Assembly: GCA_964611195.1 (NCBI GenBank)
Contig: CAZSXA010000131.1
Coordinates: 1 to 6,677, forward strand
Length of the DNA stretch: 6,677 bases
Source of the DNA: JADLGL01 sp964611195
Lineage (GTDB): Bacteria > Pseudomonadota > Alphaproteobacteria > Rhizobiales > Kaistiaceae
Direction of reading: 5' to 3'
This document shows, piece after piece, positions 5,348 through 6,677 of the stretch. Position numbers and translations under genes: made by a program. Below the pieces are notes generated by a model. The model was given only the letters and a program-made list of their open reading frames with translations, searched no databases and was not told the DNA's origin. Every line of letters starts with the position of its first letter. The stretch's first letter is position 1.

Positions 5348-6677
5348 ATCGCTTCGCCGCCCTCCTCGACCGGCTGGTCCTGACGCCGCAGCGAAACGTC
5401 AAGCTGAAGCTGATGGCGGACTATTTCGCGGCGACGCCCGACCCCGATCGCGGCTACGCCCTTGCCGCCCTTGCCGGCGATCTCTCGATCGCCAGCGTCA
5501 AGCCGGCGATGCTCCGGGCGCTGATCACCGAGCGGCTCGATCCGATCCTTTTCGGCTACTCCTACGACTATGTCGGCGATCTCGCCGAGACCATCGCGCT
5601 GGCGTGGCCGAAGGATACAAAGCCCACCCCGACCGAGAGCGATCCGGCTCCGGATCGAGGCGGGGAACTCCAGCTGGCCCTCACCCCCGCGGCGGAGGCA
5701 CGCGGGCAGCAGGTTGATGCCAATCGATCGGACCTGCCGCTTCGAGAGATTGTCGAAACGCTCCAGAGCGCTTCCCGCTTCGACGGGCCGAAGCTGATGG
5801 CGGGCTGGCTCGACCAGCTCGACGCGACCGGGCGCTGGGGGCTGATCAAGCTGGTGACGGGCGGCCTTCGCGTCGGCGTCTCGGCGCGGCTGACCAAGCA
5901 GGCCCTCGCCGATTTCGGCGCCAGGTCGATCGACGAGATCGAGGAAGTCTGGCACGGCCTCGCGCCGCCCTATGTCGCGCTGTTCGATTGGCTCGAGGGC
6001 CGGGGCGAGCGGCCGCGCTCCGAGGCGCCGGCGCCGTTCCGGCCGGTGATGCTGGCGCATCCGATCGCGGACGGCGAGATCGCCGGCATCACGCCGGAAG
6101 ACTACGCCGCGGAGTGGAAGTGGGACGGCATCCGGGTCCAGGCGGTCGCGGAAGCGGGCACGCGAAAGCTCTACTCCCGCACCGGCGACGACATCTCTCG
6201 CGCCTTTCCCGACGTGATCGAGGCGCTGGATTTCGAGGGCGCGATCGACGGCGAGGTGCTCGTCGGGCGCGTCTCAACGGGCGGCGTCGAGGTCGGCACG
6301 TTCGGCGAACTGCAGCAGCGGCTCAATCGGAAGACCGTCACGGGCAAGCAGCTCGACTCGTTCCCTGCCTTTGTCCGTGCCTATGACTGCCTTGTCGACG
6401 GCAAGGAAGATGTCCGATCGCTTCCCTTTCGCGAGCGGCGGGCTCGGCTCGAGGCCCTGATCGGTCGATCCGGAGAGCCCGGACGGCTCGACCTGTCGCC
6501 GCTCGTTCCGTTTCGCGACGCCGAGGAGCTTGCCGCGCTTCGGGCCGATCGTCCCGACCCTGTGATCGAGGGCCTGATGCTGAAGCGCTGGGACTCGGTC
6601 TACGAGGCCGGACGCCCAAGGGGTCCGTGGTTCAAATGGAAGCGTGATCCGCACATCGTCGACGCGGTGCTGATGTA
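5344..6677 (+). CDS. ATP-dependent DNA ligase, 3' partial (exonuclease/helicase-associated type)
   Basis: This protein is predicted to seal DNA nicks using ATP, as opposed to the NAD-dependent replicative LigA. The visible 444 residues contain an N-terminal helical DNA-binding domain (1-88 and about 131-235) and the adenylation domain. Motif I is KWDGIR with the AMP-acceptor lysine K259; the RTGDD segment follows R279; motif III is DGEVL at 302-306; motif IIIa is near FVRAYDC (343-349); motif IV is EGLMLK at 409-414; and motif V is the KWK at 431-433. The frame runs off the window in the OB-fold, before motif VI; family members are about 530-550 residues, so roughly 90-100 are missing. The start is GTG 5344, overlapping the exonuclease stop, with GAGG 7 bp upstream. 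It resembles the PP_1105-type family (TIGR04120 as I recall), which travels with an Lhr-like helicase and a metallophosphoesterase. A linker of about 40 residues rich in P, T and D (90-130) interrupts the N-terminal domain. Confidence 0.95.
   Translation, partial: MNRFAALLDRLVLTPQRNVKLKLMADYFAATPDPDRGYALAALAGDLSIASVKPAMLRALITERLDPILFGYSYDYVGDLAETIALAWPKDTKPTPTESDPAPDRGGELQLALTPAAEARGQQVDANRSDLPLREIVETLQSASRFDGPKLMAGWLDQLDATGRWGLIKLVTGGLRVGVSARLTKQALADFGARSIDEIEEVWHGLAPPYVALFDWLEGRGERPRSEAPAPFRPVMLAHPIADGEIAGITPEDYAAEWKWDGIRVQAVAEAGTRKLYSRTGDDISRAFPDVIEALDFEGAIDGEVLVGRVSTGGVEVGTFGELQQRLNRKTVTGKQLDSFPAFVRAYDCLVDGKEDVRSLPFRERRARLEALIGRSGEPGRLDLSPLVPFRDAEELAALRADRPDPVIEGLMLKRWDSVYEAGRPRGPWFKWKRDPHIVDAVLM

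Noticed and set aside
5323..6060. Long minus-strand reading frame of 245 codons opposite the ligase gene.
   Set aside because: The ligase frame carries recognisable family sequence throughout. The antisense frame shows no family signal and is expected from GC-rich codon bias.

Overview
The window reads as a GC-rich alphaproteobacterial chromosome segment, most likely Hyphomicrobiales (Rhizobiales) or a close relative. The evidence is the gene order lptC-lptA-lptB-rpoN-ptsN, the rhizobial-type sequences of these proteins, and strong GC bias at third codon positions. I cannot name a genus. All seven supported genes are on the + strand and coding density is high. The long minus-strand reading frames look like shadows of the real genes.

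Region 1 (2-2012) is an lptC-lptA-lptB run for lipopolysaccharide export. lptC lacks its 5' end, which lies before the window. lptC/lptA and lptA/lptB each overlap by 4 bp (ATGA), so translation is probably coupled. The products are the membrane-anchored periplasmic protein LptC, the periplasmic bridge protein LptA and the cytoplasmic ATPase LptB. The permeases LptF and LptG are not in the window.

Region 2 (2079-4286) holds rpoN (sigma-54) and ptsN (EIIA-Ntr), the classical nitrogen-related pair. In many alphaproteobacteria a ribosome hibernation factor gene (hpf/raiA) sits between them. Here there is only a 207-bp gap, with a short hairpin and a weak promoter candidate. The gap happens to keep ptsN in the same open frame as rpoN, interrupted only by the rpoN stop codon.

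Region 3 (4328-6677) is a DNA-repair pair: a metallo-beta-lactamase/beta-CASP-like exonuclease of the DNA ligase-associated type, followed with a 4-bp GTGA overlap by an ATP-dependent DNA ligase cut by the window end. These are two members of a known four-gene cassette (exonuclease, ligase, Lhr-type helicase, metallophosphoesterase). The other two would be expected just downstream.

I find no RNA genes, mobile elements, CRISPR arrays or phage genes, and no clear sign of an undescribed system. The points most worth checking are the missing hpf, the repair cassette placed directly after ptsN, and the basic N-terminal extension of LptB.
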